Notes: generated by a model not told the origin, from the letters alone. Counted from the first letter of the stretch, positions 31,731-41,039 are shown. The stretch is DNA of 64,000 bases from Candidatus Uhrbacteria bacterium (GCA_016222815.1 JACRQE010000005.1:124001-188000), one strand, 5' to 3'. Numbers and translations are program-made.

Positions 31731-32741
31731 TCAGATAATCAGCATCGCATCACCGAATGAGTAGAAACGGTAACCTTTTGAGATTGCCTCTGAATAGGCT
31801 TTGAGAACGGTCTGGCGTCCCCAGTCTGAATCAGGATGGTGTTCACCGACGAAGGCGGAGACGAGGACGACCAGGGTCGATTTCGGCAAGTGGAAGTTCG
31901 TGATTAAGCCGTCGACGGTCTTGAATTTATAGCCGGGGGTGATGAAGATTTTGGTGAAGCCGTGGTCTATTCCAGACTCCAAAGCCCGGACCGTGGTGGT
32001 GCCGACGGCCATGACGCGACCGCCGCCATCTTTCGTTTCGGCGATGGCCTGGTGCGTCTCGGCCGGGATGTCGAGCCACTCTTCGTGCATCTCGTGCTCT
32101 TCGAGCGTCTCGGTCTTGACCGGGCGGAATGTGCCGAGGCCGACATGCAGGATGACTTCGGCGAATTTTATGCCCTGGGATTTCAATTTTTCGATCAGCT
32201 CGGGAGTAAAATGGAAACCCGCGGTCGGGGCGGCGACCGAACCGACTTCTTTGGCATAGATGGTCTGGTAATCTGAATCGTTTGTGACCCGCTTGCCGAC
32301 ATACGGGGGAGTGGGGACTTGGCCGATGCGTTCGGTTATCTCCAAGACATCTTCAGCTGGACGTCCGAATTCCAAGGCGACGGTGCCATCATCTTTCTTG
32401 TCCGTGACACGACAAACGGTTCCGTCCGAAAAAGATATCTCCGTTCCGATTTTGAGTTTTCTGCCCGGCTTGGCCAAAGCCAGCCAGTTCCCGCCTTCCG
32501 GCCGAAGCAGGAAGATTTCGATGCCGTCCGTGGACACCAGTCTCGCCTTGAAGACTTTGCTGCGGTTCACTACCAGCAAATCGCCGGGCTTCAAGTAGCC
32601 AGAAATATCGGAAAAAATCCGGTGTTCGATGGTACCGGTCTGACGGTCCAGGACCAGAAGCTTTGAACTGTCGCGCGGCCGGACCGGCTCTTGGGCGATG
32701 CTTTCCGGAGGCAGGTTATAGTCGAAATCGGACGTTTTCAT
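31731..32741 (-). CDS. queA: S-adenosylmethionine:tRNA ribosyltransferase-isomerase
   Basis: 336 residues. N-terminal [19 protein letters not shown] is the QueA signature, with [10 protein letters not shown], the central [10 protein letters not shown] region, [11 protein letters not shown], and the C-terminal [17 protein letters not shown] and [11 protein letters not shown]. It transfers and isomerises the ribosyl part of SAM to make epoxyqueuosine on tRNA, thus consuming SAM. It is divergent from rpmE. Confidence 0.95.
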   Translation of the reverse strand: MKTSDFDYNLPPESIAQEPVRPRDSSKLLVLDRQTGTIEHRIFSDISGYLKPGDLLVVNRSKVFKARLVSTDGIEIFLLRPEGGNWLALAKPGRKLKIGTEISFSDGTVCRVTDKKDDGTVALEFGRPAEDVLEITERIGQVPTPPYVGKRVTNDSDYQTIYAKEVGSVAAPTAGFHFTPELIEKLKSQGIKFAEVILHVGLGTFRPVKTETLEEHEMHEEWLDIPAETHQAIAETKDGGGRVMAVGTTTVRALESGIDHGFTKIFITPGYKFKTVDGLITNFHLPKSTLVVLVSAFVGEHHPDSDWGRQTVLKAYSEAISKGYRFYSFGDAMLII

Positions 32742-32762
32742 GGGTCTCTAGAGTACCAATAC

Positions 32763-32791
32763 TTGCCAAAATATCAAGCTTCTGGTACATT
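32763..32791 (+). promoter_or_regulatory. rpmE promoter
   Basis: TTGCCA (32763-32768), 17 nt, TACATT (32786-32791); 12 nt before the ATG. Confidence 0.6.
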
Positions 32792-32803
32792 CCTGCCACG
32801 AAT

Positions 32804-33115
32804 ATGAAAGCGGCAATCCACCCAAAATATTACCCGGAAGCGAAGCTGGTCTGCGCTTGCGGCAACGTCATCACGGCCGGATCGACCATCCCGGAGATCC
32901 ACGTGGAATTGTGTTCCAAGTGCCACCCTTTTTATACGGGCAAACAGAAGCTGATCGATACGGCACGCCGCGTCGAGAAGTTTGCGGAACGCAAACAAGC
33001 CAAGACCGACAAGGCTGGCGTGAGCTTGGGCAAGAAGGCTAAGGCAGAGAAACGGGCTGCACAGAAGGTAGCCAAGAAGGCGCAGAAAAAGCCGACCCAG
33101 CTCAACGAAGTTTAG
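32804..33115 (+). CDS. rpmE: 50S ribosomal protein bL31
   Basis: 103 residues. The L31 core [20 protein letters not shown] ... [19 protein letters not shown] keeps the zinc-binding form (C-x-C with C-x2-C). A Lys/Ala-rich C-terminal extension of about 40 residues follows, longer than in most bacteria. Precedes prfA, as in many genomes. Confidence 0.95.
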   Translation: MKAAIHPKYYPEAKLVCACGNVITAGSTIPEIHVELCSKCHPFYTGKQKLIDTARRVEKFAERKQAKTDKAGVSLGKKAKAEKRAAQKVAKKAQKKPTQLNEV

Positions 33116-33126
33116 CTACGAAACAC

Positions 33127-33157
33127 AAGACCGCCAGCCAAGGCGGTTTTGTTATAG
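33127..33157 (+). terminator. Terminator after rpmE
   Basis: ACCGCC-agccaa-GGCGGT followed by TTTGTT. Confidence 0.75.
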
Positions 33158-33197
33158 TTTGATCCCAAGTACATGGTACGATGCACGAGCCAACAGA

Positions 33198-33225
33198 GAT
33201 TCCCCGGTCAAGTCGTGGAATGACA
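33198..33225. repeat. CCCCGGTCAAGTCGTGG repeat, copy 2
   Basis: GATTCCCCGGTCAAGTCGTG then GAATGACA, directly upstream of the prfA start. Confidence 0.75.
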
Positions 33226-33231
33226 AATAAT

Positions 33232-34305
33232 ATGCCAGACCTGAAAAAATCCGCGGCTGAAGCCCGCGAAAAACTGAAGATGATGGGCGAACAGCTTGCC
33301 GCCCCGGATGCTGCAGCGGACCAGAATAAGTTCCGCGATCTTTCGCGTGCCTACGATTACCAACGCAGGATAGTCGAATTCGGGGATGAATTCATCGCCG
33401 CAACACGCGCCATGGAAGACCTGGAAGCAGCCTTGAATTCGGAAGAAGCGGAGTTGAAACTCTTGGCGCAAGCCGAAATGACGGAGGCTGAAGCCAGGCT
33501 TAATCAGGCGCAGGGAGCTTTCGAGCTGGCTTTGATTCCGCCGGATCCGCATGACGAAAACGACGTGATCGTGGAGATCCGCGCCGGAACGGGCGGTGAC
33601 GAAGCGGCGTTGTTCGCTTCAGATTTGTTCCGCATGTACTCGCGTTTCGCCGAGCGCCAGGGCTGGAAGACGTCGTTAGTCTCCGAATCCAGGGCCGAAC
33701 TCGGAGGCTTCAAGGAAGTCATCTTTTCGATTGACGGGCGAGGCGCATACGGCAACTTGAAATTCGAATCCGGCGTGCATCGCGTCCAGCGCGTTCCGAC
33801 CACGGAGAAACAGGGGCGCATCCACACGTCCACGGCCACGGTGGCGGTCCTGCCGGAGATCGAAGAAACGGAAATCGTCATCAATCCCAAGGATTTGCGC
33901 ATCGATACTTTTTGTGCCGGAGGCAAAGGCGGCCAATCAGTGAATACGACATATTCGGCAGTGCGCATCACGCACATCCCGACCAACACGGTCGTGAACT
34001 GCCAAGACGAGCGCTCGCAACTGCAGAACCGCGAACGCGCGATGACCATCTTGCGCGCCAGGTTGTGGGAAATCGAAGAAGAGAAGAAGCGCAGCCAGCT
34101 GGACGCAGAACGCCGTTCCCAGATCGGACACGGCGAGAGGTCGGAAAAGATCCGGACGTACAATTATCCGCAAGACCGAATCACGGACCATCGCATCAAG
34201 AAATCCTGGCACAATATCCCGATAATCCTGGACGGCGATTTTTCGGCCATCATCACAGCCCTTAAGAGCGGCAAACGGGGCGAGGAAGAGGAAGATGAGG
34301 ATTGA
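33232..34305 (+). CDS. prfA: Peptide chain release factor 1
   Basis: 357 residues. The codon-recognition tripeptide region is [20 protein letters not shown] (PxT form, RF1-type, decoding UAA/UAG). The peptidyl-hydrolase motif GGQ lies in [20 protein letters not shown]-terminal tail acidic (EEEEDED). The ATG at 33232 is chosen because the two upstream in-frame ATGs lie in or before the dispersed repeat. Confidence 0.95.
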   Translation: MPDLKKSAAEAREKLKMMGEQLAAPDAAADQNKFRDLSRAYDYQRRIVEFGDEFIAATRAMEDLEAALNSEEAELKLLAQAEMTEAEARLNQAQGAFELALIPPDPHDENDVIVEIRAGTGGDEAALFASDLFRMYSRFAERQGWKTSLVSESRAELGGFKEVIFSIDGRGAYGNLKFESGVHRVQRVPTTEKQGRIHTSTATVAVLPEIEETEIVINPKDLRIDTFCAGGKGGQSVNTTYSAVRITHIPTNTVVNCQDERSQLQNRERAMTILRARLWEIEEEKKRSQLDAERRSQIGHGERSEKIRTYNYPQDRITDHRIKKSWHNIPIILDGDFSAIITALKSGKRGEEEEDED

Positions 34306-34326
34306 TACCAAATAGATTTATCCAGA

Positions 34327-34354
34327 AAAAGAGCCCTGAAATGGCTCTTTTTCG
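34327..34354 (+). terminator. Terminator after prfA
   Basis: AAAGAGCC-ctgaaat-GGCTCTTTTTCG. Confidence 0.8.
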
Positions 34355-34367
34355 TATGGCAGGGGAT

Positions 34368-34399
34368 TTGACAAAATGGGAAAAATGTGGTTGGATAAT
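34368..34399 (+). promoter_or_regulatory. Possible promoter of first lipoprotein gene
   Basis: TTGACA at 34368-34373 is clear; the best -10 (GATAAT, 34394-34399) needs a 20-nt spacer, so the match is weaker than elsewhere. Confidence 0.4.
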
Positions 34400-34475
34400 C
34401 TATTCCCAAATAATCTGGGAATGTGGCTTAACCCAGCCCTTTCCAATTGAAACAGACCTGTAAGGAAGGTGAGAC

Positions 34476-35084
34476 ATGACGACTTTCACGAAGACCATTT
34501 CCGCTCTGGCAGTCCTGGCTTTCGCGGCTTGCGCCGACCGTTCGCAGGAAGGCCTGGATCCGGACCCGGTTCCGCAGACCGACGCGGCAGGAGATGTCCA
34601 GGTCGAGGACGCGGACGATGCCAAAGATGACACGGACAAGGGCCTGACCGCCATGTGCGATTTCGACGGCCTGCATGCGGGCATCGCGTTCAAGGCGCCG
34701 GAGCCCCGGGGCGAGGGCCATTTGGCCTACTCGGCGTCCATCGACTATCCGGACATGGCCAACAAGGACGACCTGGTGCCGGGGCTGAACCCGTTCCCGG
34801 GATGCGTGGCGGCGTTCGCGGCCGACCAGTCGCTGGACTGCGATTTCGGAGCCGCCTTCCAGGGCACGAAGATCCTGTTCAACGTAGGCCTGAACGACGG
34901 TTCGTTCACCGAGCCTGCCGGGCATTACTTCTCCGGCATCACCGGGGACAAGATCGTGACCATCGGAACGGTCGCGGCGTGCGTGGGAGGCAAGTTGGTC
35001 GGCTTCTGCAAGGACGACAAATGCGAAGGCGCACTGGCCAAGGACCTGACCGGGAACCTGGCGTACACGATCCCTCAATCCTGA
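34476..35084 (+). CDS. Lipoprotein with acidic linker
   Basis: 202 residues. Signal peptide with lipobox LAFAAC (Cys18), then a disordered Asp-rich linker (QVEDADDAKDDTDKG), then a compact Cys-containing domain ending TGNLAYTIPQS. SD AAGGAAGG before the ATG. Not homologous at sequence level to the next two lipoproteins, but shares their design. Probably displayed on the cell surface. Confidence 0.75.
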   Translation: MTTFTKTISALAVLAFAACADRSQEGLDPDPVPQTDAAGDVQVEDADDAKDDTDKGLTAMCDFDGLHAGIAFKAPEPRGEGHLAYSASIDYPDMANKDDLVPGLNPFPGCVAAFAADQSLDCDFGAAFQGTKILFNVGLNDGSFTEPAGHYFSGITGDKIVTIGTVAACVGGKLVGFCKDDKCEGALAKDLTGNLAYTIPQS

Positions 35085-35150
35085 CGGCTGGAACTCTCGG
35101 TACCCCTGTGGTGTAAGATTGCAGGGGTACTTCCATAAAAGGGGAAAGAC

Positions 35151-35921
35151 ATGGAAACAAAACAGCTGGCGGTACTCTTGATGTCCGTTTCCGTCATCGC
35201 CGCTTGCGGCGGTGGAAGTTTCTTGGCAGCTCCTGGAACCGATCAGGACGCGGCGCAGACGACTGACTCCGGCAAGGATTCCAAGCCGGAAGCCGAGCCC
35301 GAAGATGCCGGACTCGATGCGAAGTCGGAGCAACCGGCGAAGGACGCGACGGAAGAAGATGCTGATGCTCCGATCCCGGACGCGGCTGTCGAAGCCGAAG
35401 CTGACGCCGTTTCGCCGGATGTCGTCGAACCCGATGTCATCGAAGCTGACGCGGATCCTTGTCCCGACGGCGGAATCCTGAACACGGGCCCTGATGATTG
35501 CGGCCAGATCCCGAACAGCGGGCTCTGGATCTGCGTCATTGTGCCGCACATCGATGCATGCGGTACGGTCGGGGTCGCAGGTGCGAATCCGCCGCTGGGC
35601 TTGCTCGTAGACACCTACTGGAACGATCCCATGATCGTGACAGGCGGGCCGTGCATAGCGCCATCGAACTCGGAGGATTCCATCCTGTGCAAGCTGCAGG
35701 CACCCCCTTTGACCACGGTCCAGTTCGCTCCCGGCCTGCACAACGGCTCCGGACCGACCATCCCGGACCGGTTCGCTTGCGACGGTCAAACTTGCCGCGG
35801 CCGCGTCCACGTCTACAAGGATGGCACCGAAGTCGGTGGAATGCAGAACTCTGCAGCCTCCGGCATCGTGACCCTGGTTGCGCATCAAGGACGCCTGGAC
35901 ATCGCGTTCACTGCTCCCTAG
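35151..35921 (+). CDS. Lipoprotein with long acidic linker, duplicate 1
   Basis: 256 residues. Lipobox SVIAAC, then about 85 residues of Asp/Glu/Ala/Pro linker, then a globular domain beginning DADPCP and containing CGQIPNSGLWICVIVPH, GVAGANPPLG, and RGRVHVYKDGTEVGGMQNSA. The globular domain is nearly the same as in the next gene, while the linker differs. Six or more cysteines suggest disulfides outside the membrane. SD AAGGGGAAAG. Confidence 0.75.
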   Translation: METKQLAVLLMSVSVIAACGGGSFLAAPGTDQDAAQTTDSGKDSKPEAEPEDAGLDAKSEQPAKDATEEDADAPIPDAAVEAEADAVSPDVVEPDVIEADADPCPDGGILNTGPDDCGQIPNSGLWICVIVPHIDACGTVGVAGANPPLGLLVDTYWNDPMIVTGGPCIAPSNSEDSILCKLQAPPLTTVQFAPGLHNGSGPTIPDRFACDGQTCRGRVHVYKDGTEVGGMQNSAASGIVTLVAHQGRLDIAFTAP

Positions 35922-35987
35922 CTGAAACGCGACACACCCCCGATATGTATGAATACAGAGGCATATCCGAAGGAATGGAGGTGAAAA

Positions 35988-36902
35988 GTGGCCAGAAGAA
36001 TATGGGCTGTCATCGTAGCGACGGCTTTCCTGCTGGTGGGCTGCTCCTTGGACACCATGGGAGAGAACATGTTTCCGCCCGGCAATCTGCCTGACAGCGG
36101 TCTGCTGGATCAGGGGATGGGCGGTGCGGATGCCCAAGCCGAAACCGCACCTGATGGTCCATCCGAAGCCGACGGCAAGGCTGGATCAGCCGGGTCAGGC
36201 GGCATGGGCGGAACTGCCGGTGTCGGAGGTACGTCTGGCGCAGGCGGCACGATTGCCGACGCGGGCGAGGAAGATGCATTGCCGGATGCGATTCCGGAAG
36301 CGTCTCCCGAACCCTTGCCTGAGGCTTCTCCCGAAGCCGCCCCGGATGTTGTCGAGGAACCTGCGGTTCCAGAGACGGGTCCGGATGCGGTGGAACCCGA
36401 TGTCGTCGAACCCGATGTCGTCGAAGCTGACGCGGATCCTTGTCCCAACGGCGGCATCCTGGATAACGGTCCGGCTGATTGCGGCCAGATCCCGACTAGC
36501 GGCCTCTGGATCTGCGTCATCGTGCCGCACATCGAAGCTTGCGGTACGGTCGGAGTCGCAGGTGCGAATCCGCCGCTAGGCCAAGCGGCCGACACATACT
36601 GGAATGACCCCATGGTAGTGACCGGCGGACCGTGTGTGGCAGTATCAGCCACAGAGGATTTCGTCCTGTGTAAGCTGCCGGCGCCTTCCACGACCATGGT
36701 CCAGTTCGCACCCGGCCTGCACAACGGCTTGGGACCGACGATACCTGGCCGGTTCGCGTGCAACAGCCAAAACTGCCGCGGCCGGGTCCACGTGTATAAG
36801 GACGGCACCGAGGTCGGCGGCATGCAGAATTCCGCGGCCTCCGGCATCGTGAGCTTGGTCATACACCAAGGACGCCTGGACCTGACGCTCATCGCTCCTT
36901 GA
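35988..36902 (+). CDS. Lipoprotein with long acidic linker, duplicate 2
   Basis: 304 residues, GTG start with strong SD (GGAGGTG) 4 nt away. Lipobox LLVGCS. The linker contains a Gly-rich part (GSGGMGGTAGVGGTSGAGGT) and then Pro-Glu-Ala repeats (PEASPEPLPEASPEAAPD), before the same globular domain as the preceding gene. It is a tandem duplication with linker re-expansion. The Gly-Thr-Gly / Asp-Ala linker style recalls myxobacterial lipoproteins, so transfer is possible. Confidence 0.75.
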   Translation: MARRIWAVIVATAFLLVGCSLDTMGENMFPPGNLPDSGLLDQGMGGADAQAETAPDGPSEADGKAGSAGSGGMGGTAGVGGTSGAGGTIADAGEEDALPDAIPEASPEPLPEASPEAAPDVVEEPAVPETGPDAVEPDVVEPDVVEADADPCPNGGILDNGPADCGQIPTSGLWICVIVPHIEACGTVGVAGANPPLGQAADTYWNDPMVVTGGPCVAVSATEDFVLCKLPAPSTTMVQFAPGLHNGLGPTIPGRFACNSQNCRGRVHVYKDGTEVGGMQNSAASGIVSLVIHQGRLDLTLIAP

Positions 36903-36909
36903 AATCTGG

Positions 36910-36936
36910 AGGGCGGACACACCGGTCCGCCCCTAC
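36910..36936. repeat. Palindromic repeat ending CCGCCCCTAC
   Basis: GGGCGGA-cacaccgg-TCCGCCC then CTAC; member of the GGGGCG...CGCCCCTAC group, just after the lipoprotein stop. Confidence 0.55.
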
Positions 36937-36948
36937 GACCCTTCTCCA

Positions 36949-36990
36949 ACCCCCGGCTAGACCGCATCACGCGGCCAGTCGGGGGTTTTG
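36949..36990 (+). terminator. Terminator after lipoprotein operon
   Basis: AACCCCCGGCT / AGTCGGGGGTT followed by TTGC. Confidence 0.75.
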
Positions 36991-36997
36991 CTTATCC

Positions 36998-37026
36998 TTG
37001 CCAAAATTCGGGGTTTTTGATACATT
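36998..37026 (+). promoter_or_regulatory. rpsB promoter
   Basis: TTGCCA (36998-37003), 17 nt, TACATT (37021-37026). Confidence 0.65.
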
Positions 37027-37033
37027 GCCCGCG

Positions 37034-37144
37034 CCCCAAAAGGGCGTTATTAAATCCCTCATCCGTCCACCAAAGAGGCAGGCAGCGCCTTCCCGATCTT
37101 CATCGGGAAATGCCTACCGGGCGGAGAGCTAAAAGGCGGCATTT
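37034..37144 (+). promoter_or_regulatory. Structured rpsB leader
   Basis: About 110-nt 5' UTR with hairpin TTCCCGAT-cttc-ATCGGGAA and flanking complementary CGCC/GGCGG. Ribosomal S2 leaders are often autoregulated, so this may be an S2-binding element; inference only. Confidence 0.4.
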
Positions 37145-37897
37145 ATGAGCAAAATACCTTCGCTTGTAGACCTTCTGCAAGCCGGCGCCCATTTTGGGCA
37201 CCAGACGTCCAAGTGGCACCCGAAGATGAAGAAATATATCTTCGGCAGCCGCCAGGGCATCCATATAATCAATCTTGAGGAAACGCAGAAAGCGTTGGAA
37301 GCGGCTTATGGCTTCGCCAAGTCCGTGAGCCAACGCGGCGGCGTAGTGCTCTTCGTGGGCACCAAAAAGCAAGCTGTGGAGATCGTCAAAAACGCGGCCG
37401 TGGCCGGTGGCATGCCATACGTCAACAAGCGGTGGCTGGGCGGGACGCTGACCAACTTCTCGGCGATTTCGCAGCAGCTGCGCACGTTCAAGGACTTGAA
37501 GCGCAAGCAGGAACGCGGCGAGCTGGCCAAGTTCACCAAGCTCGAACAGCTGCGTTTGAACGAGAAGATCAAGAAACTCGAAGAGAACATCGGCGGCATC
37601 CAGGATTTGGTGCGCATCCCGGAAGCCATATTCATCCTCGACATCCGCAAGGACAAGACGGCTTTCGAAGAAGCCAAGCGCCGCGGGGTCAAGATCATCG
37701 CCTTGTGCGACTCCAACGTGAACCCGAACGACGTCGACTTCCCGATCCCGGCCAACGACGACGCAGTCAAATCCATCGAACTCTTCGCCAACATCATGGC
37801 TGAAGCCTGCAAGGAAGGCCGCCAGGAATGGGAAACGGCCCGGGCCAGGCTCGGCAGCACGCTGATCCAGCGCGATACGCAACCAGCCAACAAATAA
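37145..37897 (+). CDS. rpsB: 30S ribosomal protein uS2
   Basis: 250 residues. Typical N-terminus VDLLQAGAHFGHQTSKWHPK, then FVGTKKQAVEIV and RWLGGTLTNF, coiled-coil insertion (KLRLNEKIKKLEEN style), and the C-terminal IALCDSNVNPNDVDFPIPAN. Followed by tsf after a short gap containing a CGTAGCC/GGCTACG hairpin without a U-run. Confidence 0.97.
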   Translation: MSKIPSLVDLLQAGAHFGHQTSKWHPKMKKYIFGSRQGIHIINLEETQKALEAAYGFAKSVSQRGGVVLFVGTKKQAVEIVKNAAVAGGMPYVNKRWLGGTLTNFSAISQQLRTFKDLKRKQERGELAKFTKLEQLRLNEKIKKLEENIGGIQDLVRIPEAIFILDIRKDKTAFEEAKRRGVKIIALCDSNVNPNDVDFPIPANDDAVKSIELFANIMAEACKEGRQEWETARARLGSTLIQRDTQPANK

Positions 37898-37950
37898 TAC
37901 AAATTAGCGAATAGTCCGTAGCCGTTTGGCTACGACTACCATCAAAATTT

Positions 37951-38559
37951 ATGGCAGACGCAAAGCAAGTCATGGAGTTACGTAACCGCACCGGCGCAGG
38001 CATGGTGGACTGCAAGATGGCGCTCGAAGAAGCGGCTGGCGACATGGAAAAAGCCATCGAAATCCTGCGCAAGAAAGGCGCGGCCAAGGCAGCCAAGAAG
38101 TCGGCTGAACGCACGGCTTCGGAAGGCATCGTCGCGACTTATCTCCATCACACCAAGAAGCTGGCGGCCATGGTGGAAGTCCAGTGCGAGACCGATTTCG
38201 TGGGACGCGGCGAGGATTTCCAGAATTTCGCCAATGACGTGGCCATGCAGGTCGCGGCCATGAATCCGGAATTCGTGTCGCCCGAAACCATCCCGGCCGA
38301 GGCCGTGGAGAAACAGCGCGTGTTCTTCACCGAGGAGATGGCCGGCGAGAACAAGCCTGAAGACATCAAAGCGAAGATCGTGGAAGGCAAACTCAACAAG
38401 TGGTACGCGGATGCTTGCCTGACCAAGCAGCAGTTCTTCAAGGACGAGACCAAGACCATCGAACAATACATGACGGAAATCTCGGCCAAGACAGGCGAGA
38501 AGATCGCCATTTCGCGCTTCGTGCGTTACGAGATGGTGACGACCGGGAAGGTTTGCTGA
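37951..38559 (+). CDS. tsf: Elongation factor Ts
   Basis: 202 residues, the short form with a single core subdomain. UBA-like N-terminus VMELRNRTGAGMVDCKMALE, then the TDFVGRGEDFQNFANDVAMQ core. It is the nucleotide-exchange factor for EF-Tu. The rpsB-tsf order is conserved across bacteria. Confidence 0.96.
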   Translation: MADAKQVMELRNRTGAGMVDCKMALEEAAGDMEKAIEILRKKGAAKAAKKSAERTASEGIVATYLHHTKKLAAMVEVQCETDFVGRGEDFQNFANDVAMQVAAMNPEFVSPETIPAEAVEKQRVFFTEEMAGENKPEDIKAKIVEGKLNKWYADACLTKQQFFKDETKTIEQYMTEISAKTGEKIAISRFVRYEMVTTGKVC

Positions 38560-38578
38560 AAAAAATGACAGAAAAGAC

Positions 38579-38611
38579 AAAGGCCCCCGGTGGCCACCGG
38601 GGGCTTTTTGG
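38579..38611 (+). terminator. Terminator of rpsB-tsf operon
   Basis: GGCCCCCGGTGG / CCACCGGGGGCT followed by TTTTGG. Confidence 0.85.
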
Positions 38612-38640
38612 TTGACAATTCCGGTAAAAACGGTTTTACT
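38612..38640 (+). promoter_or_regulatory. Promoter of 296-aa orphan gene
   Basis: TTGACA (38612-38617), 17 nt, TTTACT (38635-38640). Confidence 0.65.
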
Positions 38641-38674
38641 GGCAGTCACGTCCTTTTGCATAGGGAGTCGGAAG

Positions 38675-39565
38675 ATGCCCCAGGTGAATGTCGCCGAGAT
38701 GATCCGCATCCGGAAAGAGCGACTAGCTTCGATTATGGCTTCCGGGCCAGTCCAGGAGCTGAACAGGGCCGACATGGTCGGTCCGGTCTCGGAGCCGGTC
38801 TCGGAATCGTTCCAGAACAGGATCGTGGGCACCAAGCCCGTGGTCACGTCTTTGGCCAGGTATAAGGCCTACCGCTCAAGACAGGAGCATAACTACGTAA
38901 TCGGGCCGGTGGAGACGCTCAGCCCGTACGTCAAAGAACATGCCGAAGAAGCCCTGGAGCTCACCGCCAGGTTCTGCCACGTGCTGGATCGGGATGTCTG
39001 CCAGTATGTCCATCAGGTCCCGTTCAGCGAAGCTGATGTTCGGAAATTCGAGCATGAAGCGCGTCGCGCCGGATACCGAGGACGCTCGGTGTTGCGTTAT
39101 GTGCCGAATGAGATCGGCTGGGAAGACCTTCAACGTTTGCCGGCTGATATCCGGCTGCCGCACGGGGAGTTCCAGATTCCGCAGCTGCAGACCCATGCGC
39201 CCATGGATGACGATTTGGGCGTGCTGAACGGCTGCTGGTATCTCCACATCCCGAGGGCGTTGTTCCTTTCCCAGGGCTGGACCTGCTCCGAACAGGAATT
39301 GCTCCTGCCTTACATCGCACGTCAATTCGGAGCCCATCCCTCGCTCATCACCATGGGTGATGCGACGGATATGGTTTTCCTTTTCGCCCTAGCCGTGTTC
39401 AACGGCGAGATCGAGAACAGAGATCCTGAAGCGGTCAGGACCATGACCGGAGCCGGGACACGGGCCCACGCTTGCGTCATTTATTCGTCAAAAGTCGTAC
39501 AACTAGATTGGTGGGAGGATTCTGTAAAAGCGCCTTTCTTGGGTCTGGCGCCGCCGCTGGTTTGA
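38675..39565 (+). CDS. Orphan protein of 296 residues
   Basis: SD AGGGAG before the ATG at 38675. N-terminal helical basic region (VAEMIRIRKERLASIM), a middle with Tyr/His (RQEHNYVIGPVETLSPYV), and a conserved-looking C-terminal half containing WYLHIPRALFLSQGW, LLLPYIARQFGAHP and a final DWWEDSVKAPFLGLA. No known motif. Own promoter and terminator. Confidence 0.65.
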   Translation: MPQVNVAEMIRIRKERLASIMASGPVQELNRADMVGPVSEPVSESFQNRIVGTKPVVTSLARYKAYRSRQEHNYVIGPVETLSPYVKEHAEEALELTARFCHVLDRDVCQYVHQVPFSEADVRKFEHEARRAGYRGRSVLRYVPNEIGWEDLQRLPADIRLPHGEFQIPQLQTHAPMDDDLGVLNGCWYLHIPRALFLSQGWTCSEQELLLPYIARQFGAHPSLITMGDATDMVFLFALAVFNGEIENRDPEAVRTMTGAGTRAHACVIYSSKVVQLDWWEDSVKAPFLGLAPPLV

Positions 39566-39579
39566 TCCATGTCTCCATG

Positions 39580-39614
39580 TCCGTGCAGATGCTCAATCTG
39601 CACGGATTTTTTTA
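39580..39614 (+). terminator. Terminator of 296-aa orphan gene
   Basis: TCCGTGCAGAT-gctca-ATCTGCACGGA followed by TTTTTTT. Confidence 0.9.
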
Positions 39615-39672
39615 GCTAAAATAAGCTAAAATGTCAAAAATACATTGAGCTTGTAATTTCAATCGGCATGCC

Positions 39673-39701
39673 TTGACAAATCGCTTAAAATGGGCTATAT
39701 T
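39673..39701 (+). promoter_or_regulatory. Promoter of 352-aa orphan gene
   Basis: TTGACA (39673-39678), 17 nt, TATATT (39696-39701); near consensus. Confidence 0.75.
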
Positions 39702-39758
39702 TATTCATTCTCGAACACTGATGTTTGAGAGGCACTTTCCATCTACAAGGAGGTCGCC

Positions 39759-40817
39759 GTGAACAGCCTGGCGATAAATGACGAACAGGCGATTTCAGTG
39801 AAGTGGCATGCAGTCACCCGAAGGCTGCAAGCTGAACGGGCCTCGGAGGAGGAGACGGACTGGATACTTGAGAACCATTTCAGGATTGCGGTCGACATCA
39901 TGCGCAGCGAGTTGGCGCAGGCGGTTGAGATGACGGCTGAGGCCACGAGCATCTTCATGCATCCTGGCCGCGTGGCCAAACTCGGGCTGGTGAAGCCTTC
40001 GACCTACTTCGACCGCGCGGGCCGGAAGGTCGAAGGCAAAGGCTACCGCCGCAATGACGGCCGGTACTTCTGGACCGGAGACCTGATCATGGTGGTCGAC
40101 GGCGACGTGGTAGTCACCTGTATCCTGCCGAACGAACGGCAGATCCAGACGCTCCACGACGTCATGCCTGCGGCACGCGAGGTCAGAGTGCCGATGCGGT
40201 CCATCGTGCAGGCGGCGCGAACCGCCGCAAGCTTCATGGATCCGATCAGCCAGGTCTACACCATCGAGAGGCCGAAAACGCAATTCAAGGCTCCGCGTTC
40301 GGTTGTCTTCAAGCGCGAACCGCCGCCGACCGCCAAGTGGCTGAAGAAGCCTGGGGCGACGTGGACGGTGCTCGTGGTGGATGACCTGCAGAACGCCAAC
40401 GAGCTGGCGCGACGGGCCGCGAACAAGCTCCGCGAAGATGCCGGCCAAGGATACCCGACGGTCTTCGTAGAGAACGTCGAATGCCGGACCGCCAAGGCAG
40501 TATTCGAAAGGCTGCAAAACTCCAAGTCGATGCGGGCCAGGAAGATGCCGGATATGCCGGCGATCGACTGGAGCAAGCAGGCCAACGACATCCCGAACTC
40601 TGCACGTCGGTGGTGGAGCGAGATGCTTGAGGCCGGCCAGCAGCAGGGCAAGCTCCTGTGCGTAGTCACGCCTGAGACCGCGAAGGCCATCCTCGAAACC
40701 GCATTCGGTTCGAGCGATGCGGCCTGGCGAAGACGGCCTGACGCATGCAGGCCGGGCAGTACCTTCAAGATCAGGGACATGTGCGGATCCCTGATGGTGG
40801 ATTGGTCAGCATATTGA
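39759..40817 (+). CDS. Orphan protein of 352 residues
   Basis: GTG start with a perfect AAGGAGGT SD 4 nt upstream. N-terminal helical half (SLAINDEQAISVKWHAVTRR), a basic middle (RPKTQFKAPRSVVFKREPPP), a segment WTVLVVDDLQNANELARRAA, and a C-terminal part LLCVVTPETAKAILETAFG. No domain recognised. Near-consensus promoter and a strong terminator suggest solid expression. Confidence 0.65.
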   Translation: MNSLAINDEQAISVKWHAVTRRLQAERASEEETDWILENHFRIAVDIMRSELAQAVEMTAEATSIFMHPGRVAKLGLVKPSTYFDRAGRKVEGKGYRRNDGRYFWTGDLIMVVDGDVVVTCILPNERQIQTLHDVMPAAREVRVPMRSIVQAARTAASFMDPISQVYTIERPKTQFKAPRSVVFKREPPPTAKWLKKPGATWTVLVVDDLQNANELARRAANKLREDAGQGYPTVFVENVECRTAKAVFERLQNSKSMRARKMPDMPAIDWSKQANDIPNSARRWWSEMLEAGQQQGKLLCVVTPETAKAILETAFGSSDAAWRRRPDACRPGSTFKIRDMCGSLMVDWSAY

Positions 40818-40826
40818 TTAGTCGCT

Positions 40827-40862
40827 TAGCCGGCTTTCCCTCATGGGAGAGCCGGTTTTCTA
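40827..40862 (+). terminator. Terminator of 352-aa orphan gene
   Basis: AGCCGGCTTTCCC-tca-TGGGAGAGCCGG followed by TTTTCT. Confidence 0.85.
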
Positions 40863-40877
40863 ATTGATAAACCAGTT

Positions 40878-40952
40878 GTCATCCCACGGCTTGACCGGGG
40901 GAACTTACAAACAGAGCAGGCGTGAGGTTCCCCGGTTGAACCGTGGAACGAC
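40878..40952. repeat. Inverted pair of CCCCGGTCAAGCCGTGG repeats
   Basis: First copy in reverse (GTCATCCCACGGCTTGACCG at 40878-40897, continuing GGGGAAC), second copy forward at 40926-40952 (GGTTCCCCGGTTGAACCGTG then GAACGAC). Facing copies could form a long hairpin. Confidence 0.8.
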
Positions 40953-41039
40953 AAAATATTTTATACACAGTCCAGCATTGTCCGATGGTTGCGGCGGCGA
41001 TATAAAACAGGCGTCCTTTTTCGTATGGGAGACCAACCA

